DNA of 35,087 nt from an uncultured Lachnospiraceae bacterium (GCA_900317585.1 ONHG01000025.1:1-35087); one strand, 5' to 3'. Shown: positions 23,600 through 32,382, counted from the first letter of the stretch. The notes: a model not told the origin generated them from the sequence alone. Made by a program: numbers and translations.

Positions 23600-24904
23600 T
23601 TAATTGTTAGCCATAATGTAGTTGACAAACTGTGTTGCAGTACGTCCTGAAATACCACCGTGGCTGAGCTCCCACTTGTTTGCCTCCCTGCACAGCTCCT
23701 CGTCTGAAAGTGTGCAGCCGCTCTTTCTCGCAAGCTCTGTTACAATGTTGAAGAACTCCTTCTGCGATGGTTTTGAGTAGCTGATTGTCACACCAAAACG
23801 GTTTACAAGTGACAGCTTCTCCTCAACCGTATCTGAGTGATGCTTGTCATTGCTGTTGTCCTGGTCATTGCGGTCATTCCATGTCTCCTTGATCAGGTGA
23901 CGGCGGTTAGAGGTTGCATAAATCAGTATGTTGTCAGGCTTTGTCTCCACGCCGCCCTCGATAACTGCCTTTAGGAACTTGTACTCAATCTCGTGCTCCT
24001 CGAATGAGAGGTCATCCATATATATGATAAATCTGTAGTTTCTGTTTTTGATTGCTGCGATAATCTTTGACAGATATTTAAACTGATGCTTGTATATCTC
24101 AATCATGCGCAGTCCGTCATCATAATACTGATTGACAATGGCCTTGATGCTTGTTGATTTTCCGGTTCCGCTGTCTCCGAAAAGCAGCACATTGTTGGCC
24201 TTTTTGCCCTGTACAAACGCTTCTGTATTGTCTGTGAGCTTTTTCTTCTGGATTTCATAACCGATCAGGTCATCGAGCATGACCGCATCCATATTGTTGA
24301 TTGGCATGAAGGAGAAGCCTCCGTCCAAATGCTCCTCAATCCTGAATGCCTTATTGAGACCAAACATGCCGACTCCGTATGCCTTGTAAAAGCCTGTTAC
24401 TACATCAAAGAATTCCTGCTCATCCTTAGCTGCCTCAAGCTTCTTGCTCAGCGCCCTTACTTTCTCGCTGACATTGTGATTGTACATAAGGTCCTTTTTC
24501 ACGATAGCCTTATAATTGCTGATCTGTGTGAAGCAGTCGATTCCGAGTGCTGACTCGATTGGCTTGAAATCATAATCGAAAAGCTTCTTAAAAATTCTGA
24601 AATCGTTTGCCACAAGCCCATTTACGCTGCCATCGCTGGCTCCGACCTTCTCACAGGTAATGGAAAACGGATTCTCACTCATCATAAGGAAGAAAGTGAG
24701 ATAGTTGTGCCACAGATTGTCATCAAAGCCATAGTCTGTCGCTACCTTTAAGATTCTCTTGACCTGTGTATTGATGTCGCGCACAAGCTCTGTCTTGTTG
24801 TACTCGCCCACCTCAAACTGCTCAAAGAGCTGTCCCAATTTATAAAGTATCTCGTCCTGAGATAAATCTCCGTACATAAGTAATTTTGATATTTCCTGAT
24901 ACAT
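23600..24904 (-). CDS. DUF815 family AAA ATPase
   Basis: A 434-residue protein. Residues from about 200 on form the DUF815 ATPase: VLLFGDSGTGKSTSIKA (Walker A), FIIYMDDLSFEEHE (Walker B) and IYATSNRRHLIKE (sensor) are all clear, with GISGRTATQFVNYI near the C-terminus. The first 200 residues are helical and specific to the Firmicute branch. The role of DUF815 proteins is not firmly known. AGGAGG precedes the ATG. It follows the two-component pair on the same strand, after a terminator, so it is probably a separate unit with the ABC-F gene 30 bases downstream. Confidence 0.9.
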   Translation of the reverse strand: MYQEISKLLMYGDLSQDEILYKLGQLFEQFEVGEYNKTELVRDINTQVKRILKVATDYGFDDNLWHNYLTFFLMMSENPFSITCEKVGASDGSVNGLVANDFRIFKKLFDYDFKPIESALGIDCFTQISNYKAIVKKDLMYNHNVSEKVRALSKKLEAAKDEQEFFDVVTGFYKAYGVGMFGLNKAFRIEEHLDGGFSFMPINNMDAVMLDDLIGYEIQKKKLTDNTEAFVQGKKANNVLLFGDSGTGKSTSIKAIVNQYYDDGLRMIEIYKHQFKYLSKIIAAIKNRNYRFIIYMDDLSFEEHEIEYKFLKAVIEGGVETKPDNILIYATSNRRHLIKETWNDRNDQDNSNDKHHSDTVEEKLSLVNRFGVTISYSKPSQKEFFNIVTELARKSGCTLSDEELCREANKWELSHGGISGRTATQFVNYIMANN

Positions 24905-25001
24905 GGCTGTTCCTCCTGGTTTTGCCTTGTTTTCGCTGCTAACATATGATTATAAACACTGCGCCACGATTTTGCAAGAGCTTGTGTGCCTCTCTTCACG
25001 T

Positions 25002-25029
25002 AAAAAGGCGGAGCTAAAACTCCACCTTT
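25002..25029 (-). terminator. Terminator of the phoP-phoR pair
   Basis: On the minus strand AAAGGTGGAG and CTCCGCCTTT pair (one G-U) around a loop that holds the kinase stop codon, then TTTTT. Confidence 0.85.
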
Positions 25030-26336
25030 ATTGTTGTGCCACGTCCCACCTCGCTGTCGAGCGTCAGCCCTGCATCATGCAGCTCCACTATATGCTTTAC
25101 TATCGCAAGCCCAAGGCCTGTGCCGCCGGTCTCCTTCGAGCGGCTCTTGTCCACTCTGTAGAAGCGCTCAAAGACGCGCTCCTGCTGGTCCTTTGGGATG
25201 CCTATGCCGTTGTCCTCGACCGTGAGAACTGTCTTTCCACCGAGCTTGTGTACCGTCACATTTACGGTGCCGCCCTCATTGTTGTAGCGGATAGCATTCT
25301 GGCAGAGATTCTCAACGAGCTCCGTGAGAAGCTGCCTGTTGCCTCGTACCATACAGTCAGTGCCGTCAAAATTGAGTGCTACTTTTCTCTGCTCTGCATT
25401 CACCTGTAGATTTTCCATGCAGTCCTTGACCAGACCGTACAGATTAAGCTGTTCAAAGCCCTGCTGCGCCTCGCTGGAATCAAGCTCCGAGAGCTTTATG
25501 ATATCATTGATTAAGGAAAGCAGGCGCTGTGCATTTCTTCTGATTTCAGTGGCAAAATGAATCTGCTGTTTCTTTTCGACCATGCCGTTTTCTATGAGCT
25601 CTGCGTAGCCGGAGATGGCTGTGAGCGGAGTCTTTAGCTCGTGTGACACATTGGCTGTGAAGTCCTGTCTGCTCTTTGCCGCGGCAAGCACGCCCTCATG
25701 CTGTATCCTTATCGCATTCATGAACGGCACGAGTTCCTTGTACTCTGTCTTTTTCTGGATGACAGAGGCCTGCTCAAGGTTGCCCGCGAGTGTCTCGATT
25801 GGCTTCATGAGCTTTCTGGTCAGGCTCTTGGCGAGAACCACACATATTCCTACTATGATAACCGTCACTATAAGCATGGCAGGTATACTGCTTGCAAACA
25901 TGTTCCAGATACTTCTTGCTGCAATAGAAACACGCAGTACCGTTCCATCATTGAGCTTTATGGCATGATAGAAGGTATTGCTGTTCATGGTGGCTGATGT
26001 TCTCACGCTGTCTCCCGTACCTTTATCAAATGCTGATTCAACTTCCGGTCTATCGCCATGATTTTCAAGGTTTTTCACGTCATTTTGATTGTCATACAGC
26101 ACTGTGCCGTCCTTGTCAATCCAGGTGACACGAATCCCCTCCACGTCAATCTGCGGGATTTCATTTATATCCTGTTTTAGTATTCCTGTGCTTTCTATTG
26201 TCTCTGCCATGACCTGCAGGTCTTCCTTTACCTGCTTCTGAAAGAGGTAATAGTTGATTACTGTCATGGAAACCATAGTGGCAATTGCTACAAAAAGTGC
26301 TGTTGCTACCAGATAGTAATTAATCTTCTTTTTCAT
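25014..26336 (-). CDS. phoR: PhoR-like sensor histidine kinase
   Basis: A 440-residue membrane kinase. A first membrane segment (residues about 7-30) is followed by an extracytoplasmic domain of about 125 residues, then a second (MLIVTVIIVGICVVLA). Next come a HAMP-like region, the H box FTANVSHELKTPLTAISGY with the phosphorylated histidine, the N box ENLCQNAIRYNNEGG and the ATP loops DNGIGIPKDQQERVFERFYRVD and GGTGLGLAIVKHIVELH. It would phosphorylate the response regulator encoded 45 bases upstream. Context (Pho-type boxes, phoU, pstB) suggests it senses phosphate status, probably through the Pst-PhoU proteins. Confidence 0.88.
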   Translation of the reverse strand: MKKKINYYLVATALFVAIATMVSMTVINYYLFQKQVKEDLQVMAETIESTGILKQDINEIPQIDVEGIRVTWIDKDGTVLYDNQNDVKNLENHGDRPEVESAFDKGTGDSVRTSATMNSNTFYHAIKLNDGTVLRVSIAARSIWNMFASSIPAMLIVTVIIVGICVVLAKSLTRKLMKPIETLAGNLEQASVIQKKTEYKELVPFMNAIRIQHEGVLAAAKSRQDFTANVSHELKTPLTAISGYAELIENGMVEKKQQIHFATEIRRNAQRLLSLINDIIKLSELDSSEAQQGFEQLNLYGLVKDCMENLQVNAEQRKVALNFDGTDCMVRGNRQLLTELVENLCQNAIRYNNEGGTVNVTVHKLGGKTVLTVEDNGIGIPKDQQERVFERFYRVDKSRSKETGGTGLGLAIVKHIVELHDAGLTLDSEVGRGTTIKVEF

Positions 26337-26381
26337 GCTGTACGCTCCGCTTATGTATATTAGAAATCATTATAACAGCTA

Positions 26382-27050
26382 TTATTCTATAACATAGCCC
26401 ACATTTCTGACTGTCTTTATCCTGCTGCCATAGTCACCCAGCTTGTGGCGGAGTGTCTTTATGTGCATGTCCACTGTACGTGTCTCGCCCTCAAAGTCAG
26501 TATCCCAGACGCTTCTCATGATGACCTCCCTGGTCATGACTATGCCCTGACTGCCCATCAGAAGCCTTAAAAGCTCGTACTCCTTGTATGTAAGGTCAAC
26601 CTGCTCATTGTTCACTGTAACCACATGGCGCTCATGGTCAATCACCAGATCATCCAGCTTTAAAAGCTTCGGCTCCTCCTTCGCTGTTCTCCTGAGCAGT
26701 GCCTTTACTCTTGTGATAAGCTCCATGATTGAGAAAGGCTTTTTGATGTAATCATCTGCGCCTCCGTCAAGCCCTTTTATCATATCCATCTCTGTGGTCT
26801 TGGCTGTGACCATTATAATAGGAATATCCTGTGTAGCCGGACGTTTTCTGAGCTTTCTCACGATATCGTAGCCACTCTCATCCGGAAGCATCACATCAAG
26901 CAGTATGAGGTCCGGTACGAGTTCATCCAGCTTCTTGTAAAATTCCTTTGCGTTTTCAAATGCACTGACGATGTAATTACTGTTTTTTAAAGCAATAGTC
27001 TCTATCTCACGTATGCTCTCGTCGTCCTCTACAATATAAATAAGTGCCAT
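26382..27050 (-). CDS. phoP: PhoP/PhoB-like response regulator
   Basis: A 222-residue OmpR-type regulator. The receiver domain has the acidic pair in IYIVEDDES, the phospho-acceptor aspartate in LILLDVMLPDESG, the conserved VTAK and the lysine in DDYIKKPF. The C-terminal winged helix is complete (LTYKEYELLRLLMGSQGIVMTREVIMRSVW, TVDMHIKTLRHKLGDYGSRIKTVRNVGYVIE). It should bind the TTTTACA-type boxes found before itself and before pstB. The ATG at 27050 follows GGAG by six bases and is preferred to the ATG-like start at 27062. Confidence 0.9.
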   Translation of the reverse strand: MALIYIVEDDESIREIETIALKNSNYIVSAFENAKEFYKKLDELVPDLILLDVMLPDESGYDIVRKLRKRPATQDIPIIMVTAKTTEMDMIKGLDGGADDYIKKPFSIMELITRVKALLRRTAKEEPKLLKLDDLVIDHERHVVTVNNEQVDLTYKEYELLRLLMGSQGIVMTREVIMRSVWDTDFEGETRTVDMHIKTLRHKLGDYGSRIKTVRNVGYVIE

Positions 27051-27106
27051 AGCTTTCTCCATTTCAAAAAATCCTATGTAAAATTTTTACCTGCTTTTTA
27101 CTTTCG

Positions 27107-27161
27107 ATTATACATTACTAATGTAAAACAGACGATGGTTTTATGTAAAATTTATGTAAAA
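27107..27161 (-). promoter_or_regulatory. Pho-type promoter of the two-component pair
   Basis: On the minus strand TATAAT (27107-27112) has no good -35. In its place are four consecutive 11-base units (27151-27161, 27140-27150, 27129-27139, 27118-27128), of which three begin TTTTACAT. The last box starts 16 bases before the TATAAT. The layout fits activation by a PhoP/PhoB-type regulator bound to direct repeats at 11-base steps. Confidence 0.75.
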
Positions 27162-27172
27162 TCCATCGTCTG
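27129..27172. repeat. Inverted repeat enclosing the Pho boxes
   Basis: Perfect 10-base arms CAGACGATGG (27129-27138) and CCATCGTCTG (27163-27172) flank two TTTTACATAAA boxes. On the minus strand the hairpin is followed by TTTT, so it might also end pstB-phoU transcription. Confidence 0.6.
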
Positions 27173-27226
27173 TATCAATTTTGTCTGTATATAACTATGA
27201 TTTAATTTTTCAGTTTAAAGATTAAA

Positions 27227-27877
27227 TCATGATTTGCGAACCTTGTCATCAAGTGCAAACTCAACCCACTCAGCAATATTTGTCGCATGGTCTCCGATAC
27301 GCTCGAAGTATTTTGCAACCATGAGAAGATCCTCTGCCTGCTCACCATCCTCCGGATGCTCCCTGATGAAATCAATAAGCTCAGCCTTTACCTTATCAAA
27401 AAGCTCATCAACCACATCATCCTGCTTCATCACTATGTGAGCCTTGTCATTGTTCTTCTCAACATATGCCTCGATTGCCCTGATAAGCATAAGCATTGTC
27501 TCTGAAGCCATGCTCTTGACATGCTCTATATTGACCCTGTATGGCTTGTCACTGCTCATCAAAATGGTCATCTCGCTGATATCGGCCGCGTGGTCTCCTA
27601 TACGCTCCATATCAGTAACCATCTTCATCGCTGCAGAAATTGTTCTAAGGTCTCTTGCTACAGGCTGCTGCTGCATGAGCAGATTAAAGCACAGGCTCTC
27701 TATCTTTTTCTGCTCTCTGTCTATCTCTGAATCGCCCTCCATGATGGCTTTGGCGCTATCGGCATCCTGATGTATAAATGCCTCGATTGCTTTCTGGATT
27801 GACTCCTCAATCATGCTTCCCATGTGCATCATTTCTTCATTCAGCGTCTTAAGCTGCTCGTCGAATTTCGATCTCAT
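27227..27877 (-). CDS. phoU: Phosphate signalling protein PhoU
   Basis: A 216-residue all-helical protein with the two PhoU repeats: FDEQLKTLNEEMMHMGSMIEESIQKAIEAF, ARDLRTISAAMKMVTDMERIGDHAADIAE-like, and again LLMVAKYFERIGDHATNIAEW. The paired E/D-xxRIGDHA motifs bind metals. PhoU links the phosphate transporter to the PhoR kinase and dampens signalling when phosphate is plentiful. It overlaps the pstB stop by one base and lies upstream of phoP-phoR on the same strand. A 10-base hairpin (27197-27230) overlaps its stop codon but has no T run. Confidence 0.95.
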   Translation of the reverse strand: MRSKFDEQLKTLNEEMMHMGSMIEESIQKAIEAFIHQDADSAKAIMEGDSEIDREQKKIESLCFNLLMQQQPVARDLRTISAAMKMVTDMERIGDHAADISEMTILMSSDKPYRVNIEHVKSMASETMLMLIRAIEAYVEKNNDKAHIVMKQDDVVDELFDKVKAELIDFIREHPEDGEQAEDLLMVAKYFERIGDHATNIAEWVEFALDDKVRKS

Positions 27878-28638
27878 TAACCAAACCTCCCTGTGATGTA
27901 ATCCTCGGTTCTCTTGTCCTGTGGATATGAGAAAATTGTCTTTGTGTCACCAAACTCAACCATATCTCCCACAAGGAAGAAGGCTGTATCGTCTGACACA
28001 CGCACTGCCTGCTGCATGTTATGTGTTACAACCACAACCGTGTACTTTTTCTTTAAATCCTCCATGAGCTCCTCTATCTTTGAAGTAGAGATAGGGTCAA
28101 GCGCTGATGTTGGCTCATCCATCAAAAGCACCTCCGGCTGTACGGCAAGCGCTCTCGCAATACACAGTCTCTGCTGCTGTCCACCCGAAAGTCCCATAGC
28201 AGATTTCTTTAATCTATCTTTAACTTCATTGAATATCGCAGCACCCTGAAGACTTTCCTCAACTATCTGGTCGAGTGTCTTTTTATCCTTGATGCCATGC
28301 ACTCTAGGGCCATATGCGATATTGTCATATATGCTCATCGGGAACGGATTCGGCTGCTGGAAAACCATGCCGACCTTTTTGCGAAGTACGGTTGTATCGA
28401 CTGATGGTGCATATATATTCTCACCATCTATCTCTATGCTTCCCTCGATTCTGACGTTGTCAACCAGATCATTCATTCTGTTGATGCACTTTAAAAATGT
28501 AGACTTACCACATCCTGACGGTCCGATCAGCGCTGTCACACTGTTTTCTTTTATGTCCATATTGACACCATGCAGTGCATGATTCTGGCCATAATACAGA
28601 TTCAGGTCGCGAACCTGAATTTTGATTTTTTTCTCCAT
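27877..28638 (-). CDS. pstB: Phosphate ABC transporter ATPase PstB
   Basis: A 253-residue ATPase. Walker A is [14 protein letters not shown], the Q loop is [15 protein letters not shown] (typical of PstB), the signature is [15 protein letters not shown] and Walker B is [26 protein letters not shown] at the start is also characteristic. It energises phosphate import with the membrane proteins PstA and PstC. Those and PstS are not beside it, which is unusual. The ATG at 28638 follows AGGAG by about six bases; the longer frame to 28686 covers the promoter and is rejected. Confidence 0.95.
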   Translation of the reverse strand: MEKKIKIQVRDLNLYYGQNHALHGVNMDIKENSVTALIGPSGCGKSTFLKCINRMNDLVDNVRIEGSIEIDGENIYAPSVDTTVLRKKVGMVFQQPNPFPMSIYDNIAYGPRVHGIKDKKTLDQIVEESLQGAAIFNEVKDRLKKSAMGLSGGQQQRLCIARALAVQPEVLLMDEPTSALDPISTSKIEELMEDLKKKYTVVVVTHNMQQAVRVSDDTAFFLVGDMVEFGDTKTIFSYPQDKRTEDYITGRFG

Positions 28639-28684
28639 TTGTATCTCCTGCAACATGTAATAAATTTCTTGTCTTCGAGAATAC

Positions 28685-28740
28685 ATTATATGGATGCTTT
28701 GTAAAATGCTCTATCAGATGTATGTAAAATCTGTGTCAAA
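28685..28740 (-). promoter_or_regulatory. Pho-type promoter of pstB-phoU
   Basis: On the minus strand TATAAT (28685-28690) is preceded at 16 bases by TTTTACA (28700-28706), then TTTTACA (28723-28729) and TTTGACA (28734-28740). The distance from last box to -10 equals that in the phoP promoter, and the two upper boxes are again 11 bases apart. Confidence 0.75.
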
Positions 28741-28848
28741 TTTTTACATGAATAAATTATTCACACTGTTTGTATTTATTGTTTGTATTTATTATTTGTA
28801 TACACTATTTATATGCTTTATAGTCGGCTTTATTAAAGTATTGTCTGG

Positions 28849-30246
28849 TTAAAGTATTGTATCTTTAATAATTAGTAGCTTTTCCATTATCCTGTCTGCA
28901 TCAATATTTGAATAATTGATAATAAACTGATGCCTGTCTTCCTTTGGCTTACTCAGATTGAAATAGGTAATCGCCTGAAGCTTTATACCTTTTTTCAATA
29001 GCAGCTCTTCAACTGTTTTGTCCGGAAGGTTCGTGTCAAACTGTATGATAAAATGCAGTCCGGAGTCATTTTCTATTACCCTGCATTCCTTTTCAGTGAA
29101 GCAGCCTTTTATGGACGAAAGCACGCTCTGGCGCTTTCTGCCGTAGTGCAGTCTCATCCTGTTTATGTGCTTTTCAAAATAGCCCTCGCTGATAAATCGT
29201 GCCAGCGTATACTGCTCGAAGGTGGATACCGTACATGAGTAAAATGAAAGCCTCCTGTAAAACTCATTTGCCAGATGCTCCGGCAGCACCATGTAGCTGA
29301 TTCGTATGGTGGATGTGAGAGATTTTGAAAATGTATTTATATAGATGACCTTTTCACACGCATCTATCGAGAGGATGGGCGGTATCGGGTGTCCGTTCAT
29401 GCGAAACTCACTGTCATAATCATCCTCTATGATGTATCTGTCGCTGCTCTCGTTGGCCCATGCCAAAAGCTCATAGCGGCGGTTTACAGGCATCGTGATT
29501 CCTGTCGGGAAATGGTGTGTCGGGCTGATATGTGCTATCTGCGCGTTCGCTTTCTTTATAAGCTCCACGCTGATGCCCTGCTCATCCATCTGCACCGGCA
29601 GGCATTTTGCATTGTTGCACTCGTATATCTGGCTGATTTTCTTATAGCCCGGATCCTCCACGCAGTATACCTTGTCCGTACCCAAAAGCTTCACAAGCAG
29701 TCCGTACAGATACTCTGTTCCCGCTCCGACTATTATCTGGTCCGGGTCCACATTCATACCGCGAAACGATGACAGATGGCTTGCTATCGCTTCCCGAAGC
29801 TCTCTCACTCCGCCACACGGCGACACCGACAAAAGCTCCTGCTCCCTAAGGGAAATCGTCTCTCGCATGAGCTTTGCCCATATGGAAAACGGAAAGTTAC
29901 CCGAGTCTGTCCTGTTTGATGAGAAGTCAAATATACTTTCATCCTGCTCAGGTGGCAGCTTTATGCTCAGCTCCTTCTGCACCGGTGCCTTGATTACCCT
30001 GATATCTGACACATCGGCTATGAAATAGCCCCTCTTTGGTCTTGCAAACATATAGCCCTCGCCTATCAACTGGTCATATGCATTTTCAACCGTAATGGTA
30101 CTAATCCCCAGATTCTTGGCGAGGGTACGCTTTGATGGCATTTTCTCCCCGGAGCTTAATTTTCCCTGTGATATATCGTTTTTAATGCACTCATAAAGGC
30201 ATTTGTAGAGTGGTCCGTCTGTTTTTGTGAGGTCGTAGGTCAGCAT
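28849..30246 (-). CDS. pdxR: PdxR-type MocR regulator of B6 synthesis
   Basis: A 465-residue fusion of a GntR winged helix (residues about 10-75: EKMPSKRTLAKNLGISTITVENAYDQLIGEGYMFARPKRGYF) and a class I aminotransferase-like domain (GAGTEYLYGLLVKLL, IEDDYDSEFRMNG, INTFSKSLTSTIRISYMVLP; the lysine in SKSL would hold pyridoxal phosphate). MocR proteins of this kind sense pyridoxal phosphate and activate pdxST while repressing themselves (known in related Firmicutes and Actinobacteria). It is divergent from pdxST, which supports the PdxR call. The ATG at 30246 follows GGTGA; a GTG at 30255 is the alternative. Confidence 0.88.
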   Translation of the reverse strand: MLTYDLTKTDGPLYKCLYECIKNDISQGKLSSGEKMPSKRTLAKNLGISTITVENAYDQLIGEGYMFARPKRGYFIADVSDIRVIKAPVQKELSIKLPPEQDESIFDFSSNRTDSGNFPFSIWAKLMRETISLREQELLSVSPCGGVRELREAIASHLSSFRGMNVDPDQIIVGAGTEYLYGLLVKLLGTDKVYCVEDPGYKKISQIYECNNAKCLPVQMDEQGISVELIKKANAQIAHISPTHHFPTGITMPVNRRYELLAWANESSDRYIIEDDYDSEFRMNGHPIPPILSIDACEKVIYINTFSKSLTSTIRISYMVLPEHLANEFYRRLSFYSCTVSTFEQYTLARFISEGYFEKHINRMRLHYGRKRQSVLSSIKGCFTEKECRVIENDSGLHFIIQFDTNLPDKTVEELLLKKGIKLQAITYFNLSKPKEDRHQFIINYSNIDADRIMEKLLIIKDTIL

Positions 30247-30296
30247 TTGATTCACCGCTTTCTGGCATTTTTATTTTCCTTATTTTGAATATTTTA

Positions 30297-30325
30297 ATAT
30301 TACCAGATGTAGTGTATTATTGCAA
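30297..30325 (-). promoter_or_regulatory. Promoter of pdxR, overlapping a rightward -10
   Basis: On the minus strand TTGCAA (30320-30325), a 17-base spacer and TAATAT (30297-30302). On the plus strand TATTAT (30315-30320), lacking a good -35, could start pdxST when PdxR is bound. The two overlap, so one regulator could control both. Confidence 0.5.
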
Positions 30326-30339
30326 CCATGATATGCGGC

Positions 30340-30622
30340 TGGTGTGAGCAAATACAGCCCGGCGGCGCAGGCGACGTATACACTCTCGTGTTCGCTACGC
30401 TTTGCTGCCAAGATACTGTAAGAATTATGCCTTATAGGTTTTCTATGGCAGACGAAACCGTCGCTACTCGCCCTCCATGGCTCGATAGCTCCTTGCCCCG
30501 GCTTCCATGCCGGTGCATTTCTGGTTTTCTTGGGCATAATTCAACAGTATCTAAGCAGCTCCGCTATGCGCTCTCACGAGAGTGTACTCGCCGCCTGCGC
30601 CACCTAAACATATCTGCTTACG
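30340..30622. repeat. Large imperfect palindromic element in the pdxST leader
   Basis: About 280 bases that fold back on themselves. The best outer block, 30361-30390, pairs with 30575-30604 at 26 of 30 positions. A second block, 30411-30431, pairs with 30533-30552. Weaker pairing with many transitions continues to about 30340 and 30622. The centre holds a smaller hairpin (CCGGC-TTCCAT-GCCGG). GC content is above that of the flanks. Open frames on both strands are by-products of the symmetry. It is probably a REP/MITE-like repeat, or a structured RNA. Confidence 0.7.
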
Positions 30623-30644
30623 CCTGACTACTTTCGTCATATAA

Positions 30645-30686
30645 ATGATTAAAGGGGCAAAATACCTTTTGACCCTCATATCATAT
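30645..30686 (+). repeat. 42-bp palindromic repeat, copy 1 (before pdxS)
   Basis: Matches copy 2 after pdxT at 40 of 42 positions. The core pairs GGGGCAAAA with TTTTGACCC (one G-A mismatch) around four bases. Confidence 0.75.
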
Positions 30687-30734
30687 AAATTGATGCAAAA
30701 ATACAAATGCAAAAAACAAAAGGAGATTTAACAA

Positions 30735-31619
30735 ATGGAGAACAATAAGAATACTCAATACGAACTCAACAAAGGTCTTGCGCAGATGCTAAAAGGCGGT
30801 GTCATCATGGATGTCACGACTCCGGAACAGGCCAGGATTGCCGAGGCTGCCGGTGCATGTGCTGTTATGGCGCTTGAGAGAATCCCTGCTGATATAAGAG
30901 CCGCAGGCGGTGTTTCAAGAATGAGCGATCCTAAGATGATTAAAGGCATTCAGGAAGCTGTCAGCATCCCCGTCATGGCAAAGTGCCGTATCGGTCACTT
31001 CGTGGAGGCTCAGGTGCTCGAGGCTATCGAGATTGACTACATTGACGAGTCTGAGGTGCTTTCACCTGCTGATGATGTGTACCATATCAATAAGAGAGAT
31101 TTCAAGGTGCCTTTCGTATGTGGTGCAAGAGATCTCGGTGAGGCTCTCCGCCGTATCAACGAGGGAGCTTCCATGATCCGTACAAAGGGTGAGCCCGGTA
31201 CAGGTGATATCGTGCAGGCTGTCAGACATATGAGAAAGATGAATTCTGAGATTGCAAAACTTACTTCCATGCGTGAGGACGAGCTTTTCGAGGCAGCTAA
31301 AAATCTTCAGGTGCCTTTCGAGCTGGTCAAGTTTGTTCACGATAACGGCAAGCTTCCTGTTGTAAACTTTGCGGCAGGCGGTGTGGCTACTCCGGCTGAT
31401 GCGGCTCTTATGATGCAACTCGGTGCTGAGGGTGTGTTCGTCGGTTCAGGTATCTTCAAGTCAGGCGATCCTGCCAAGAGAGCTGCCGCTATCGTAAAAG
31501 CTGTGACAAACTTTACTGATGCAAAGCTCATCGCAGAGCTTTCTGAGGATCTCGGTGAGGCTATGGTCGGAATCAACGAAAGCGAGATTAAAATCATCAT
31601 GGAAGAAAGAGGCAAATAA
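30735..31619 (+). CDS. pdxS: Pyridoxal 5'-phosphate synthase lyase subunit PdxS
   Basis: A 294-residue barrel enzyme. The order [56 protein letters not shown] is the standard PdxS N-terminus. [14 protein letters not shown]-like, [23 protein letters not shown] and [31 protein letters not shown] follow. It condenses ribose 5-phosphate, glyceraldehyde 3-phosphate and ammonia into pyridoxal phosphate in a 12+12 complex with PdxT, which provides the ammonia. AGGAG lies before the ATG. The stop and the pdxT start are one base apart. Confidence 0.97.
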   Translation: MENNKNTQYELNKGLAQMLKGGVIMDVTTPEQARIAEAAGACAVMALERIPADIRAAGGVSRMSDPKMIKGIQEAVSIPVMAKCRIGHFVEAQVLEAIEIDYIDESEVLSPADDVYHINKRDFKVPFVCGARDLGEALRRINEGASMIRTKGEPGTGDIVQAVRHMRKMNSEIAKLTSMREDELFEAAKNLQVPFELVKFVHDNGKLPVVNFAAGGVATPADAALMMQLGAEGVFVGSGIFKSGDPAKRAAAIVKAVTNFTDAKLIAELSEDLGEAMVGINESEIKIIMEERGK

Positions 31620-31620
31620 A

Positions 31621-32211
31621 ATGAAATCAGGACTTAAGATTGGTGTTTTAGCCGTTCAGGGAGCGTTTATTGAGCACAAGCGCATGCTTGAGTCTCTCGG
31701 GTGCGAATGTGTAGAGCTGCGCCAGAAATCAGATATCTGTGACTTAGACGGACTCGTGCTGCCGGGCGGCGAGAGCACTGTGCAGGGCAAGCTGCTCCGT
31801 GAACTTGATATGTTTGATGAGCTTAAAGAAAAAATCACAAACGGACTTCCGGTGCTTGCAACCTGCGCCGGTCTTATCCTTTTAGCTTCACATATCAGCA
31901 ACGATGACAACGTATATTTCGGCACTCTGCCTGTCACTGTTAAAAGAAATGCCTACGGCAGACAGCTTGGAAGCTTTGAGGCCACAGCAAGGTTTGACAA
32001 TAGCTTTGACTTTACCATGACATTTATCAGAGCACCTTACGTGGAAGCTATTGATGCTTCAGCAAAGAATGATGTGCGTGTACTCGCAGAGTATGACGGC
32101 AAAATTGTCGGTGTGCAGTATAAGAACCAGATTGGGCTGGCTTTTCATCCGGAGCTTGATGATGATACACGGATTCATGAGAGGTTTTTGGAGATGATAT
32201 CGGGAAATTAA
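31621..32211 (+). CDS. pdxT: Pyridoxal 5'-phosphate synthase glutaminase subunit PdxT
   Basis: A 196-residue class I glutamine amidotransferase. IGVLAVQGAFIEHKRML and VLPGGESTV are family marks. The nucleophile is C82 in TCAGLILLA, and the other triad members are H176 and E178 in FHPEL. It releases ammonia from glutamine and passes it through a tunnel to PdxS. The ATG at 31621 directly follows the pdxS stop (TAAAATG). An open frame extends back into pdxS but is not used. Confidence 0.97.
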   Translation: MKSGLKIGVLAVQGAFIEHKRMLESLGCECVELRQKSDICDLDGLVLPGGESTVQGKLLRELDMFDELKEKITNGLPVLATCAGLILLASHISNDDNVYFGTLPVTVKRNAYGRQLGSFEATARFDNSFDFTMTFIRAPYVEAIDASAKNDVRVLAEYDGKIVGVQYKNQIGLAFHPELDDDTRIHERFLEMISGN

Positions 32212-32225
32212 ATCACGTCTATATT

Positions 32226-32267
32226 ATGATTAAAGGGTCAAAATATCTTTTGACCCTCATATCATAT
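32226..32267 (+). repeat. 42-bp palindromic repeat, copy 2 (after pdxT)
   Basis: Core GGGTCAAAA-TATC-TTTTGACCC is a perfect 9-base stem. Same orientation as copy 1. It is only 15 bases after the pdxT stop and may also stabilise or end the message. Confidence 0.75.
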
Positions 32268-32382
32268 TATTGAATGGCTATATGTGATATTACACATCTA
32301 ATATGAAACATGTGATATAGAGCATAGATGAAAAGCATAATAATATTACGCTTACACAATTGAAATGTTTGCGTGTAAAGGC

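Noticed and set aside
30280-30627. Frames of 85 and 99 codons on both strands in the pdxR-pdxS interval
   Set aside because: They follow the symmetry and higher GC of the palindromic element, lack ribosome sites and show no domain.
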